DNA from: Spirochaetia bacterium
GTDB lineage: Bacteria > Spirochaetota > Spirochaetia > Treponematales > Breznakiellaceae
Length of the DNA: 7,204 bases
NCBI GenBank assembly: GCA_026002305.1
Contig: BOBI01000096.1
Location: 1-7,204 of the forward strand
Direction of reading: 5' to 3'
Shown here: piece by piece, positions 1 to 5,965 of the stretch
Layout of the letters: every line of letters begins with the position of its first letter
Numbering within the stretch: the stretch's first letter is position 1
The notes under the pieces: model-generated
The model's input: only the letters and a program-made list of their open reading frames with translations
Told to the model about the DNA's origin: nothing
The model's database searches: none
Translations under genes and position numbers: made by a program

Positions 1-114
1 AAAAAATTTTTAAAATTCCAGGGTGAAATCCAAAGTTAAAAAAAACTTTCGTATGAGGTGGGGGATCGTATCTTTTCAAACTTCCCCAAAATTGTTTAAA
101 AAATAAAAAAAAAA
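1..114. other. A/T homopolymer-rich leader, no gene
   Basis: This stretch is dominated by A and T runs, including an almost pure A run directly before the ATG at 115. It holds a weak 6-bp inverted repeat (AAAGTT at 32-37, AACTTT at 44-49) with an all-A loop. No reading frame of note, no clear promoter pair and no Shine-Dalgarno sequence before the ATG at 115 can be seen. A stop (TAA at 97-99) closes the frame of that ATG upstream, so the downstream gene cannot begin before 100 in this frame. Homopolymer runs this dense can also mark a low-quality contig end. Confidence 0.5.
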
Positions 115-676
115 ATGTCGAAGACCGTTAAAGCCCTAAACCAATTTACCCCCCCCCCCCCCCGCATACTGTACCACCGGTAGTGTAGACTATATTGTTA
201 TACAGGCGGGCGGAAAAGGCACGCGACTTGGATTTTTAACACAAAACAAGCCGAAAGGCATCGTTCCGTTTAATAACCTGCCAATCATATTCCATCTTTT
301 CAGGCTCTACCCCGATAAAAAATTCATAATAATAGGCGACTACAAGCATGATGTACTGGAGAAGTACCTGCAGACCTTTGCCAAAGTCAAGTTTTTAACG
401 GTTAAGGCGGAGGGGAGCGGCACCTGCGCCGGAATAGCGTGCGCCATGCGCCTTATACCCGATAACACGCCCTTTATGCTGGTATGGTCGGATTTGATAC
501 TGGAGGGGAACACGGAAATTGATACCCTGCCAAACAAAAACAGCGAAAACTATCTGGGGCTTGCCCGGGATTTTGAATGCAGGTGGTCGTTTAAAAACAA
601 TAACTTTACCGAAGAGCCGTCTGTAAAAGACGGCGTAGCCGGGATGTTTGAGCCAGTTGCAAAATACCCTTTTTAG
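115..676 (+). pseudogene. nucleotidyltransferase, frame broken at poly-C and 3' truncated
   Basis: This is the N-terminal part of a nucleotidyltransferase of the sugar-1-phosphate or phosphocholine nucleotide-transfer type, which activates a phosphorylated sugar or alcohol with NTP for surface polysaccharide synthesis. From 188 the frame reads DYIVIQAGGKGTRLG, the nucleotide-binding loop, then NKPKGIVPFNNLPIIFH (the KPK...P segment), a GTCAGIACAM segment, and WSDLI around 486-500, where the Asp would help bind metal and nucleotide. The frame ends at TAG 674-676 after GVAGMF, well before a family member would normally end. The likely start is ATG 115 (MSKTVKALNQFTPPPP), but it is one base out of register with the domain because of the 15-C run at 149-163; as written, that start ends at TAG 181-183 after 22 codons. 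Removing one C, or adding two, joins them. The region is more GC-rich than most of the downstream genes. The family is clear; the exact substrate is not. Confidence 0.75.
149..163 (+). repeat. 15-base poly-C tract inside coding start
   Basis: Fifteen consecutive C residues encode a run of prolines after residue 12 of the nucleotidyltransferase. Tracts of this length are prone to slipped-strand mispairing during replication and also to miscounting by sequencers. With 14 or 17 C the ATG at 115 is in frame with the enzyme; with 15 or 16 it runs into an early stop. One length in three is therefore ON, as expected for a contingency locus of a surface-sugar gene. The sequence alone cannot separate real phase variation from a read error. 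Confidence 0.7.
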
Positions 677-691
677 GAAACAAAGTACTGA

Positions 692-883
692 AGTGTACAT
701 AAAGCCGCCAAGCAAATAACAGCGCTCATCAGAGAAAATGACACCTTTCAGCAATTTTACTTCTAACCCACAGATAGCGCTTTCACCGACAAAATCACAG
801 TGAAAAGCACTATATCGACCATAAAATGAATTGCTGTAGTCGGTAACAGCAACTTGAAATTTGAATTTCAATATGATAACTTA
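692..883 (+). pseudogene. possible decayed recombinase C-terminal remnant
   Basis: The 265-base stretch between the broken nucleotidyltransferase and the RNA ligase has no intact gene. In the frame starting at 692 it reads protein-like text interrupted by stops at 764 (TAA) and 827 (TGA), with a further TGA just upstream at 689: KAAKQITALIRENDTFQQF, then FTDKITVKSTISTIK, then LKFEFQYDNL. A short helix followed by a (V/T)DKI-V strand and a final F-F strand resembles the end of large serine recombinases. That likeness rests on pattern only, with no catalytic domain present. It could equally be chance or a fragment of another family. Confidence 0.2.
854..871. promoter_or_regulatory. palindrome, candidate operator 1
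   Basis: TTGAAATTTGAATTTCAA is a perfect inverted repeat with 8-bp arms and a 2-bp centre. It lies about 70 bases before the RNA ligase start and abuts TATGAT (872-877), which resembles a -10 element, though no good -35 lies at the right distance. The size suits a dimeric helix-turn-helix repressor. AT-rich DNA yields palindromes by chance, so its role is inferred. Confidence 0.4.
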
Positions 884-892
884 AAAACGCTG

Positions 893-911
893 TATTTAAT
901 GGCATTAAATA
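893..911. promoter_or_regulatory. palindrome, candidate operator 2
   Basis: TATTTAATGGCATTAAATA is a perfect 19-bp inverted repeat with 9-bp arms around one central base. It sits about 30 bases before the RNA ligase ATG and about 40 bp, roughly four helical turns, from the centre of the first palindrome. The two have different sequences, so they would not obviously bind the same protein. A symmetric site just before the Shine-Dalgarno fits an operator controlling the whole operon; no regulator gene is visible in the window. Confidence 0.45.
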
Positions 912-941
912 AACCTTTGAATGTATTTAGAGGCTTGAAAG

Positions 942-1892
942 ATGTTACGCGTAATTGAATTAATTAAAAATAATAAAAATTGGCGAGATATATTATCAGG
1001 TGCTCCATACGGTTTGAGGATTGTTGACGATGGGGATTTTTCGATTTTAAAATTCACTTATTCTGACTCCGATTTCAATAATGAAATAGTGAGGGAATGC
1101 CGTGGGTTAATTATTGATAATAAAAAACTTGAACCTGTGTGTATTCCGTTTTTTAAGTTCTTTAATTATGGTGAGGAGTACGCTGAGAAAATTGATTGGG
1201 ATTCAGCTGTAGTCGAGGAGAAAATTGATGGTGCATTGATTAAGGTTTGGAATTATGGTAATGAATGGATGATTTCTACAAACAACTCAATTTATGCGGA
1301 TAAAGTTTTTCTGCATTCAGAAACGATGACTAATATTGATAGTGATGTCAAAAATATGGGCGAACTATTTCGCAATGCTCTAAAAGAAATAAATTTTAGT
1401 TTTGAGTCCTTAAATCCACAGTGTACTTATATTTTTGAATTGGTTTCTCCGTACAACAAACTTGTCATAGCATACGAAACTACAGATGTTTATCATATAG
1501 GTACGAGAGACAATATTATTGGACATGAAATCGAGGTTGATATTGGGATAAAAAAACCGAAGGTTTACAAGTGTAACAATGTTAATGATTTAATTGATAT
1601 GGCTTCAAAACTCAAAAGTTGCGAAGAGGGGTATGTCGTAAGGGATAAGAACTTTAAGCGGGTTAAGGTGAAAAGTCCCGCTTATGTAGCTTTCAAACAT
1701 TTTATTCACGATATGAACGATGAAAGGATAATAAATATACTGCGAAGCAATGAAGATTCTGAGTTGCTAACATACTTTCCGGAGTTTAGGAAACAATTTG
1801 ATGAAATGGCATTAAAAATCGAGAATATCGATTCAAATATCAGCAAATCTTTAAGTGATAAAGAGATGCTTAAATATGTTAATATGTTTTAG
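942..1892 (+). CDS. T4 Rnl1-type RNA ligase
   Basis: This is an ATP-dependent RNA ligase that would join a 5'-phosphate to a 3'-OH in RNA through an enzyme-AMP intermediate. The known phage member repairs tRNA cut by host anticodon nucleases. The 316 residues show the full covalent nucleotidyltransferase set: RECRGLIIDN (51-60) with Arg54, FKFFNYGE (71-78), motif I EKIDGALIKVW with the AMP-accepting Lys94, motif III FELVSPYNKLV (165-175), motif IV EEGYVV (228-233) and motif V RVKVKSPAYVAFKH with Lys242 and Lys244. These positions track those of T4 RNA ligase 1 (Lys99, Lys240, Lys242, 374 residues) closely. The C-terminal part after motif V is only about 70 residues, shorter than in T4, so substrate choice may differ. 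AGAGG at 929-933 lies 8 bases before the ATG. It is the first intact gene of the operon, preceded by two palindromes, and the deaminase gene starts 12 bases after it. A polynucleotide kinase-phosphatase partner is not seen, unless the HAD gene plays that part. Confidence 0.9.
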   Translation: MLRVIELIKNNKNWRDILSGAPYGLRIVDDGDFSILKFTYSDSDFNNEIVRECRGLIIDNKKLEPVCIPFFKFFNYGEEYAEKIDWDSAVVEEKIDGALIKVWNYGNEWMISTNNSIYADKVFLHSETMTNIDSDVKNMGELFRNALKEINFSFESLNPQCTYIFELVSPYNKLVIAYETTDVYHIGTRDNIIGHEIEVDIGIKKPKVYKCNNVNDLIDMASKLKSCEEGYVVRDKNFKRVKVKSPAYVAFKHFIHDMNDERIINILRSNEDSELLTYFPEFRKQFDEMALKIENIDSNISKSLSDKEMLKYVNMF

Positions 1893-1904
1893 GTCATATT
1901 TATT

Positions 1905-2930
1905 ATGGATGCTTTTCAGATTAAGGGGCAGATTTTGTTAAGTGATATGATTCTTGCGTTGAAGCAGAACTCTCTAACGGATATGCAATCAATACCCAAA
2001 AGTGATTTGCACAGCCATGGGGCAAGAGGGGGGAGGGTATCTTATATAGAAAATTGGGCGGGAGTTAAAATTTCACTTCCGCCAAAAGTCTTTGCGTCAT
2101 CAGATAGTGTAACCGCTCTTTCCACTATGGACAAATGGTTTAAAGAAAACATACGTCCGCATTGTTTAGGCTATCGGGGACACTTAAAGCGTTGGGAAGC
2201 AACCTTTGCTCAAGCACATTCCGATACAGTCGCTCTATTATCAATGAGCTTTAGGTCGGTTGAAATAAGAAAATATTTCGATCGGCTTGATGATTTCATC
2301 AAAACAATAACAGAAATGAGTAAAGAGTTCGCTGCTAACACTATTATATTACCGGAATTGACATTTGCGCGGGAAGATTGTGATACTGACTATGAGTTTG
2401 TTTTTCTTGAAGAAGCATTGTCTCACGGCTTTTTTAAGTCTATTGATATCTGCGGGGACGAATTTGCGCAGCCCATTAAGAATTTCAAGAAAATGTTTAA
2501 ATATTCAAAAGCAAAAGGGTTGGTCTTAAAAGCGCATGTGGGAGAATTTGGGACAGCTGACGATGTTATGGAGGCGGTAGAAGAACTGGAACTTCATGAG
2601 GTCCATCACGGCAATGCTGTTTATAAATCGCCTCAAATTATGAATTGGCTGGCGAAAAATAAAATTCAATTGAACTTATGCCCGGCAAGCAATATAATGC
2701 TTGGTATTTTTGAAGGATATAGTTCGTACCCGATAAAAAAAATAGTTGAGGCAGGTATCCCTGTTACGATAAATACTGATGATTTGTTGATTTTCAATCT
2801 ATCACTTTCAGAAGAATATCTCAATTTGTTCAATGCAAATTTGTTGGACGAATATGAATTAGACAAGATTAGAGAGACAGGTCTTTCTGCTATTCATCGC
2901 TATAACGAAAAAGGATTAAAAGGGGGGTAG
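1905..2930 (+). CDS. adenosine-deaminase-family metal hydrolase
   Basis: This is a TIM-barrel metal-dependent hydrolase of the adenosine/AMP deaminase branch, expected to remove the amino group from adenosine or a related base, nucleotide or nucleic acid. In order it carries PKSDLHSH (31-38; metal ligands His36 and His38), KAHVGE (209-214; His211 ligand, Glu214 proton donor), EVHHGN (232-237; His235), CPASNIML (259-266) and NTDDLLIF (290-297; Asp292 ligand, Asp293 substrate-contacting). All catalytic positions are kept. It departs from housekeeping enzymes in having HSHGARGG where HxHLxG is usual and TDDLL where TDDP is usual, so the substrate may not be free adenosine. At 341 residues it has the normal single-domain length with no added fusion domain. 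The start at 1905 has only AGG at 1891-1893, overlapping the ligase stop, so translation may be coupled; ATG 1947 is a possible alternative. The membrane-protein gene follows after one base. Deaminases of this family occur in antiphage systems (RADAR, CRISPR-associated Cad1), but no partner of those systems is seen here. Confidence 0.85.
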   Translation: MDAFQIKGQILLSDMILALKQNSLTDMQSIPKSDLHSHGARGGRVSYIENWAGVKISLPPKVFASSDSVTALSTMDKWFKENIRPHCLGYRGHLKRWEATFAQAHSDTVALLSMSFRSVEIRKYFDRLDDFIKTITEMSKEFAANTIILPELTFAREDCDTDYEFVFLEEALSHGFFKSIDICGDEFAQPIKNFKKMFKYSKAKGLVLKAHVGEFGTADDVMEAVEELELHEVHHGNAVYKSPQIMNWLAKNKIQLNLCPASNIMLGIFEGYSSYPIKKIVEAGIPVTINTDDLLIFNLSLSEEYLNLFNANLLDEYELDKIRETGLSAIHRYNEKGLKGG

Positions 2931-2931
2931 A

Positions 2932-3690
2932 ATGATAAAAAGAATGGAAGGCATTAGCAAATGGATAATAAAACATATATCGATTATTCAAATAGTGCTA
3001 CTTTTTGCCACATTACTCGTTGGTGTTTTTTTTAATATAAGCGGTTTTAATGCAAATGCCATTATTATTCCGTTACTTGGCTTTATAAGCTGTGAGATGA
3101 TTATTACTTGTTGGGGATATCTAGAAAAAATTGAATCAGAATTGTCAAAGAGATATCTTGTTGGCACAATTTTTTCAAGGGAACCGCTACCAATGGATTT
3201 TGTAGAGAAGGCTAAACATAGTGTTTTTATCAGCGGGGGAAGCATGGGAGTTTTACAAGATGATCGTAATCGCGGCTTTTTGAAAAGACTCGCCGAGAGG
3301 AAGGTGGTATTGACCTTAGCTTATTGTGATTATAAGGAAAAATTTGTTATTGACTGTCTAACGAAGTATTTCTTGAAAGAGGACAGTTCTTTGTTTAATA
3401 AGCAAAGTCAGTTAGACGAGGCAATAAAAAAAATCAAGACGTCTGGTGGCAAAATCGAAACGATATGTATGAATGTATTTAATCCAATAGCATACATAGC
3501 TGTTGATTATCGTAAAGGAAAAGAATCCGAATTTTCAGAAATACGCGCAAAACATTATTTGCTTAATGAAACTAGAGATGAAACTTCTGCCTTTTGGATA
3601 ATCGCTGTACATGGATCGCCCTTATTTACTGTTTACCAAAAGCAGATCGAAATTATAGAAAATCAAAACGGTAAGTTAACTACTAGGTGA
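2932..3690 (+). CDS. two-TM membrane protein, possible PLD-like cytosolic domain
   Basis: I do not recognise a named family. The 252 residues begin with two hydrophobic segments at about 16-36 and 42-62, separated by a very short turn. The rest, from about 65 on, is hydrophilic and would lie in the cytoplasm. This part has alternating strand and helix text: HSVFISGGSMGVL (96-108), FLKRLAERKVVLTLAYCDY (116-134), AYIAVDY (187-193) and IRAKHYLL (204-211). That pattern resembles phospholipase-D-like folds, in which a strand ending in G-S is followed by a helix and another strand, but no HxKxxxxD motif is present, so any such domain would be inactive or a ligand sensor. The gene starts one base after the deaminase stop; the G-run at the end of that gene (AGGGGGG, 2920-2926) serves as its ribosome binding site. 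ATG 2944 is an alternative start. Tight linkage to a ligase and a deaminase suggests a membrane-tethered sensor or effector of the same system; this is inference. Confidence 0.5.
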   Translation: MIKRMEGISKWIIKHISIIQIVLLFATLLVGVFFNISGFNANAIIIPLLGFISCEMIITCWGYLEKIESELSKRYLVGTIFSREPLPMDFVEKAKHSVFISGGSMGVLQDDRNRGFLKRLAERKVVLTLAYCDYKEKFVIDCLTKYFLKEDSSLFNKQSQLDEAIKKIKTSGGKIETICMNVFNPIAYIAVDYRKGKESEFSEIRAKHYLLNETRDETSAFWIIAVHGSPLFTVYQKQIEIIENQNGKLTTR

Positions 3691-3702
3691 TGAGGATTAG
3701 AA

Positions 3703-4479
3703 ATGGTATACCAAAAAGACAAAAAGAAAAAAGAAGCCTCTGTTAATATGATAAACACGTTCACTAACAAAACAACTCTTTATTCGCGGTACAGACAAAA
3801 TTACTCTTGCGAGTTGATTCAACATCTATACGCTAATGTTGGTTTCCAGCCAAGCTCATGCATCGCCGACATTGGAGCCGGCACGGGAATGTTCACAGAA
3901 TTGTTGCTGCAAAAAGGAAGTACGGTATTTGCCGTTGAACCTAACAATTCAATGCGCCAAATCGCTGAATCAGCCCTGTCTAAGTACCCAAGCTTCCACT
4001 CCGTTAATACGGCAGGTGAGAGTACGTCTTTGCAGCCTCGGAGCATTGACTTTGTTACAGTTGCTCAGGCGTTCCATTGGTTAAATGGACAACTTTTTAA
4101 AATGGAATGTCAAAGACTTACTAAATGTTGCGGGAAGATAATAATAGTATACAATAGAAAAAGGAAAGATGCGGAAATAAATAGAGAACTGGCAGAAATA
4201 ATCAGTAAATTTTACCCAAAACACAATGATATCATAAATCATTGGGAATTAAGAGAGAATCCTATTATTGAATTTTTTAACGGAAAATATGAATTTCTTT
4301 CATTTGAAAACAACATAGTAAATAACTTAGATGAATTCATTGGACGATCATTGTCTGCTTCTTACGCTGTAGAAAGTGACGCTTATGTGAACAGGTTGCG
4401 AAATTTATTCTGTTCTTATGAAAAGGATGGGTTGATCACTATGCCGAGCGACAGCATAGCTTATATAGGAGAAGTTTGA
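3703..4479 (+). CDS. class I SAM-dependent methyltransferase
   Basis: This 258-residue protein is a Rossmann-fold methyltransferase of the Methyltransf_11/UbiE-like type, which moves a methyl group from S-adenosylmethionine to a small molecule, peptide or other acceptor. After a lysine-rich start it reads TNKTTLYSRYRQNYSCELI (21-39), motif I DIGAGTGMF (56-64; SAM-binding loop), the acidic AVEP (77-80) that holds the SAM ribose, and AQAFHWL (121-127), the motif IV/V region. The C-terminal half is less conserved and probably sets the substrate. GAGG at 3692-3695, 7 bases before the ATG, supports the start; ATG 3748, nearer to where family members begin, is an alternative. The first half of the domain is near 49% GC (counted at 3841-3960) while 4141-4320 is near 26%, a sharp change within one gene. 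It is followed by a strong ribosome binding site, a 12-codon frame and the radical SAM genes, so it may act on the same product. Confidence 0.85.
   Translation: MVYQKDKKKKEASVNMINTFTNKTTLYSRYRQNYSCELIQHLYANVGFQPSSCIADIGAGTGMFTELLLQKGSTVFAVEPNNSMRQIAESALSKYPSFHSVNTAGESTSLQPRSIDFVTVAQAFHWLNGQLFKMECQRLTKCCGKIIIVYNRKRKDAEINRELAEIISKFYPKHNDIINHWELRENPIIEFFNGKYEFLSFENNIVNNLDEFIGRSLSASYAVESDAYVNRLRNLFCSYEKDGLITMPSDSIAYIGEV
4467..4474 (+). promoter_or_regulatory. strong Shine-Dalgarno before a 12-codon frame
   Basis: AGGAGAAG near the end of the methyltransferase gene lies 8 bases before ATG 4483, an ideal spacing. It is 39 bases before the radical SAM start at 4514, too far to serve that start directly. 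This placement is the main reason to think the short frame at 4483 is translated. Confidence 0.55.
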
Positions 4480-4482
4480 TCT

Positions 4483-4521
4483 ATGAATATTATATATAGA
4501 GAGTATCTGAATTATGGATAG
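4483..4521 (+). CDS. 12-residue leader or candidate peptide
   Basis: The frame encodes MNIIYREYLNYG and stops at TAG 4519-4521, overlapping the radical SAM start (ATG 4514-4516) by 8 bases. It has a far better ribosome binding site than the radical SAM gene, which has only AGAGAG at 4498-4503. The plain reading is a coupling leader: ribosomes end here and restart at 4514. A more daring reading is a very small precursor peptide for the adjacent radical SAM enzymes: Glu7 and Tyr11 have the ExxxY spacing of the PQQ precursor, though PqqA is about twice as long. Homologues would be needed to tell these apart. Confidence 0.35.
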   Translation: MNIIYREYLNYG

Positions 4522-5965
4522 GTATAAAGTAAGTGAGCGAATTTATGAATATGATTTAAATCATATCGACAATAGCGGGTATATCGCGCTTTACCACTCG
4601 TTGTCTATAGACGTAATATTTATTAAGCGGATAGTTTATGATGCGCTTAAATCTGCCGTAAAACACAATAACTTCACCGGATATGACAGAAAAATTGTCG
4701 ATGAGTTGATAAGCAAAAAAGTGTTTGTTCCGATAGATTTTGATGATAAAAACATTCTAAACGAAATCGTCAAGTCTTTAACGGTAATACGTCCAACTAC
4801 GCTTAGACTCCAACTAACTGAAATGTGCAATCTAAATTGTACTTATTGTCAAATCGAGAGAAATTATAAGAATAATACCGGACTGCATATGTCGAAGGAA
4901 ACAGCGATTAGAAGCTTGAAGCTATTTAATAGATTTGCGCCCGCAAACATCCCTAAGACCATTATACTAACAGGAGGCGAGCCGACTTTAAACTTTGAAA
5001 TAATTAAGGAACTATTTGTGTATGTGAAAGAGAATTTTGATTCATACCGGTTTATTTTATTTTCAAACGGGATAAGCATAACAGACGAAATGGCTGCAAC
5101 GTTTAAGGCTAACAATGTTTTTGTACTGATATCCTTGGACGGAAATGAAGTTCAGCATAATATATTTAGAAAGGATCATTCCGGTAAAGGTTCGTTTAAT
5201 GCGGCGATTAAAGGGTTTAATATTTGTAAGGATCAAGGTTGTAGTGTTGGTATTTCCGGAGTTATAGGTACACATAATATCAATAGTTTGGAAAAAGAAG
5301 TATTAGATTTCTTTTTAGACATTAGACCAAATAGTTTGGGTCTTAATTTTCCTCACTATCTACTAAACGCAGATAACTCCAAAGTTCTACCCATGGAAGA
5401 CTACGCAGACGCTATAATAGCTGCATATAAGAAGTTGAGAAGCTATGGTATTTATTTGGAAAACATAAATAGATTGATAGAACCTTTTGTAAAGCAAAAG
5501 GTCAATGCCAAAGAATGTGCGGCGTTGGGGCGAGGTATAACTGTCTTACCGGACGGAACGGTAGGACCGTGCAAAACACTGTTGGTTGCCGGTAAAATGG
5601 GAAGACACTTAAACGAATTGGAAAAAATCGAAAGACTTGATGACGACGCAGAGTTTGCCAAGTGGTGTAACAGATCAACTTACACATTGGATTGCTGCAA
5701 GGGTTGTTCCAAAGTATCTTTATGCGGTACAGGTTGTACATACGACTCGTTTGTGATAAACGGAAATATAGATGGGGTGGACAAAAGGACGTGTATATTT
5801 ATGGAAAAGGTTTTTGGATTTTTGATCGAAGATTTATATGGTATCATAAAAAATGATAATGAATCGGATGTGTATATTCCTACGCCACAAGACAGGCAAC
5901 GTATTTATTCGTCTATCGAACTAAAAGATACTGACTTGAAAAGGTCTGCCGGACATGAAATATAA
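4514..5965 (+). CDS. radical SAM/SPASM enzyme, likely peptide-modifying type
   Basis: This 483-residue enzyme would use an iron-sulfur cluster to cleave SAM and form a radical. Most SPASM members modify ribosomal peptides or act as sulfatase-type maturases. Residues 1-90 form an N-terminal extension (SGYIALYHSLSIDVIFI at 21-37) that recalls the peptide-binding front domains of radical SAM maturases. The core has CNLNCTYC with Cys105, Cys109 and Cys112, then GGEP (154-157) and SNG (184-186). The C-terminal SPASM region is Cys-rich: Cys335, LPDGTVGPC (Cys353), Cys385, Cys394, Cys395, Cys398, Cys404, Cys408 and Cys427, enough for two extra clusters. A stop at 4508-4510 in this frame makes ATG 4514 the first usable start. 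It has a weak ribosome binding site and probably depends on translation of the 12-codon frame. Its end overlaps the next radical SAM gene by 11 bases, so the two are likely made together. The substrate is unknown. Confidence 0.9.
   Translation: MDRYKVSERIYEYDLNHIDNSGYIALYHSLSIDVIFIKRIVYDALKSAVKHNNFTGYDRKIVDELISKKVFVPIDFDDKNILNEIVKSLTVIRPTTLRLQLTEMCNLNCTYCQIERNYKNNTGLHMSKETAIRSLKLFNRFAPANIPKTIILTGGEPTLNFEIIKELFVYVKENFDSYRFILFSNGISITDEMAATFKANNVFVLISLDGNEVQHNIFRKDHSGKGSFNAAIKGFNICKDQGCSVGISGVIGTHNINSLEKEVLDFFLDIRPNSLGLNFPHYLLNADNSKVLPMEDYADAIIAAYKKLRSYGIYLENINRLIEPFVKQKVNAKECAALGRGITVLPDGTVGPCKTLLVAGKMGRHLNELEKIERLDDDAEFAKWCNRSTYTLDCCKGCSKVSLCGTGCTYDSFVINGNIDGVDKRTCIFMEKVFGFLIEDLYGIIKNDNESDVYIPTPQDRQRIYSSIELKDTDLKRSAGHEI

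Noticed and set aside
616..634. Perfect 7-bp hairpin GCCGTCT/AGACGGC with a 5-base loop, partly resembling the Neisseria uptake sequence
   Set aside because: It lies within conserved-looking coding text (SVKDG), has no following T run as a terminator would, and nothing else in the window suggests Neisseria; a chance match is likelier.
395..871. 158-residue open frame on the minus strand
   Set aside because: It runs antisense through the clear nucleotidyltransferase coding region and the debris after it; its translation shows no recognisable motif and no ribosome site was seen for it.
872..898. Promoter built from TATGAT (872-877) or TATTTA (893-898)
   Set aside because: No -35-like hexamer lies 16-18 bases upstream of either; TTGAAA at 854 is only 12 bases from TATGAT. 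Mentioned as context for the palindromes but not called as a promoter.
1905..2930. RADAR or Cad1-type defence system call from the deaminase alone
   Set aside because: There is no RdrA-type ATPase, no CARF domain and no CRISPR array; the deaminase is single-domain, so only a general family relation can be claimed.
3836..4084. Second plus-strand and minus-strand frames inside the methyltransferase gene
   Set aside because: They exist because this segment is GC-richer and stop-poor; the methyltransferase frame carries the SAM-binding motifs and the alternatives read as low-sense text.
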